From the NCBI GenBank assembly GCA_034096865.1, contig JAWQFJ010016970.1, positions 2,501 through 32,500 on the forward strand: a DNA stretch of 30,000 nt, read 5' to 3'. This document shows positions 29,601-30,000 of the stretch, in pieces. Below the pieces are notes generated by a model. It made no database searches. It saw only the letters and a list, made by a program, of their open reading frames with translations, and had not been told where the DNA came from. The position numbers were made by a program, and so were the translations under genes. Position 1 is the stretch's first letter, and each line of letters begins with the position of its first letter. The DNA is from Theodoxus fluviatilis (lineage: Eukaryota; Mollusca; Gastropoda; Cycloneritida; Neritidae).

Positions 29601-30000
29601 TCAGATTGTTTGCAAGGGCAGGCAAGAAAACTCTACAATCTCGGGATGAAAAGTTTTATGATTCGGACAAGACCCCGGGAAGAGTCTCCTGGGATTGGGG
29701 TGGAGATGAGAAAGCTGGAGTGGATTGTTTTCTCTCACTTTTCGAAAGCCAACTTCTTCGTTTACGTTGGAGGGCAGGAGGTGGTGATGCTTTGGCTATT
29801 TTGACCTTCTCTCTTCTCTTCTTTTGAACTCTTCTTTTCATCATGTACTGATTATTGCGCTGAATATCCACGGATTTAGTTGACACCTAATTTTCGTTTT
29901 GTATTGTTGACATTATTTATTGTTATTATTATCATGTATATGTACAGTTGCATCTTGTATGACCAGAACTACTTCTGTTCTTGTACAACCAATTTAATTC
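29601..30000. other. Unassigned sequence
   Basis: No gene recognised. The last 150 bp are AT-rich with short TTATTATTATTATCA and TTGTAC elements. Confidence 0.4.

Overview
The window looks like intergenic or intronic DNA from an invertebrate animal, most plausibly a mollusc. The reasons are very long di-, tri-, tetra- and pentanucleotide arrays, several short inverted-repeat elements, no compact operon-like gene arrangement, and a 2A-bearing non-LTR retrotransposon of a kind known from molluscs and echinoderms. The taxon is an inference; no host marker gene was recognised. Most long open frames here are artefacts of repeats whose period is a multiple of 3, or that lack stop codons.

Layout. 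1-2250: CAGA, CA, CT and GT arrays. 2650-3770: a candidate DNA-transposon derivative with inverted ends, two internal direct repeats and a short minus-strand ORF encoding a SAP-type DNA-binding motif. 3850-8400: CT/TCTG, GAY and CCAT arrays, three scattered repeat families and a 24-bp palindrome. 8400-8800 and 19270-19670: two inverted copies of one 400-bp repeat. 9870-11260: two candidate MITEs. 11755-13178: a 21-bp satellite with higher-order structure, interrupted by a 66-bp insertion flanked by ACTTTGA duplications. 14260-18630: CTGY and GAY arrays, a 484-bp MITE, pentanucleotide arrays and two decayed retrotransposon C-termini. 20060-21530: a 39-bp minisatellite, GT arrays and poly-G/poly-C runs.

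The main coding unit is a near full-length APE-type non-LTR retrotransposon at about 21544-27206 (+). ORF1 has a 2A-like recoding motif near its N-terminus, a coiled coil and an L1-type RRM region. ORF2 has an endonuclease, a reverse transcriptase and a C-terminal CCHC finger. ORF1 and ORF2 are in the same frame and separated by one UGA. ORF2 is broken by one 1-nt frameshift between RT motifs A and B, and the 2A segment has no in-frame ATG upstream within its own open frame, so this copy is probably inactive or carries sequence errors. The 3' end has AATAAA and a CAGT microsatellite tail. A second, related 3' end with a GTTCA tail lies 0.65 kb downstream, with a 378-bp MITE with 75-bp inverted ends between the two.

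27930-30000 holds a TAG array, a GC-rich hairpin-forming element and one unexplained hydrophobic ORF. I recognised no confident host gene, tRNA, rRNA or CRISPR array.
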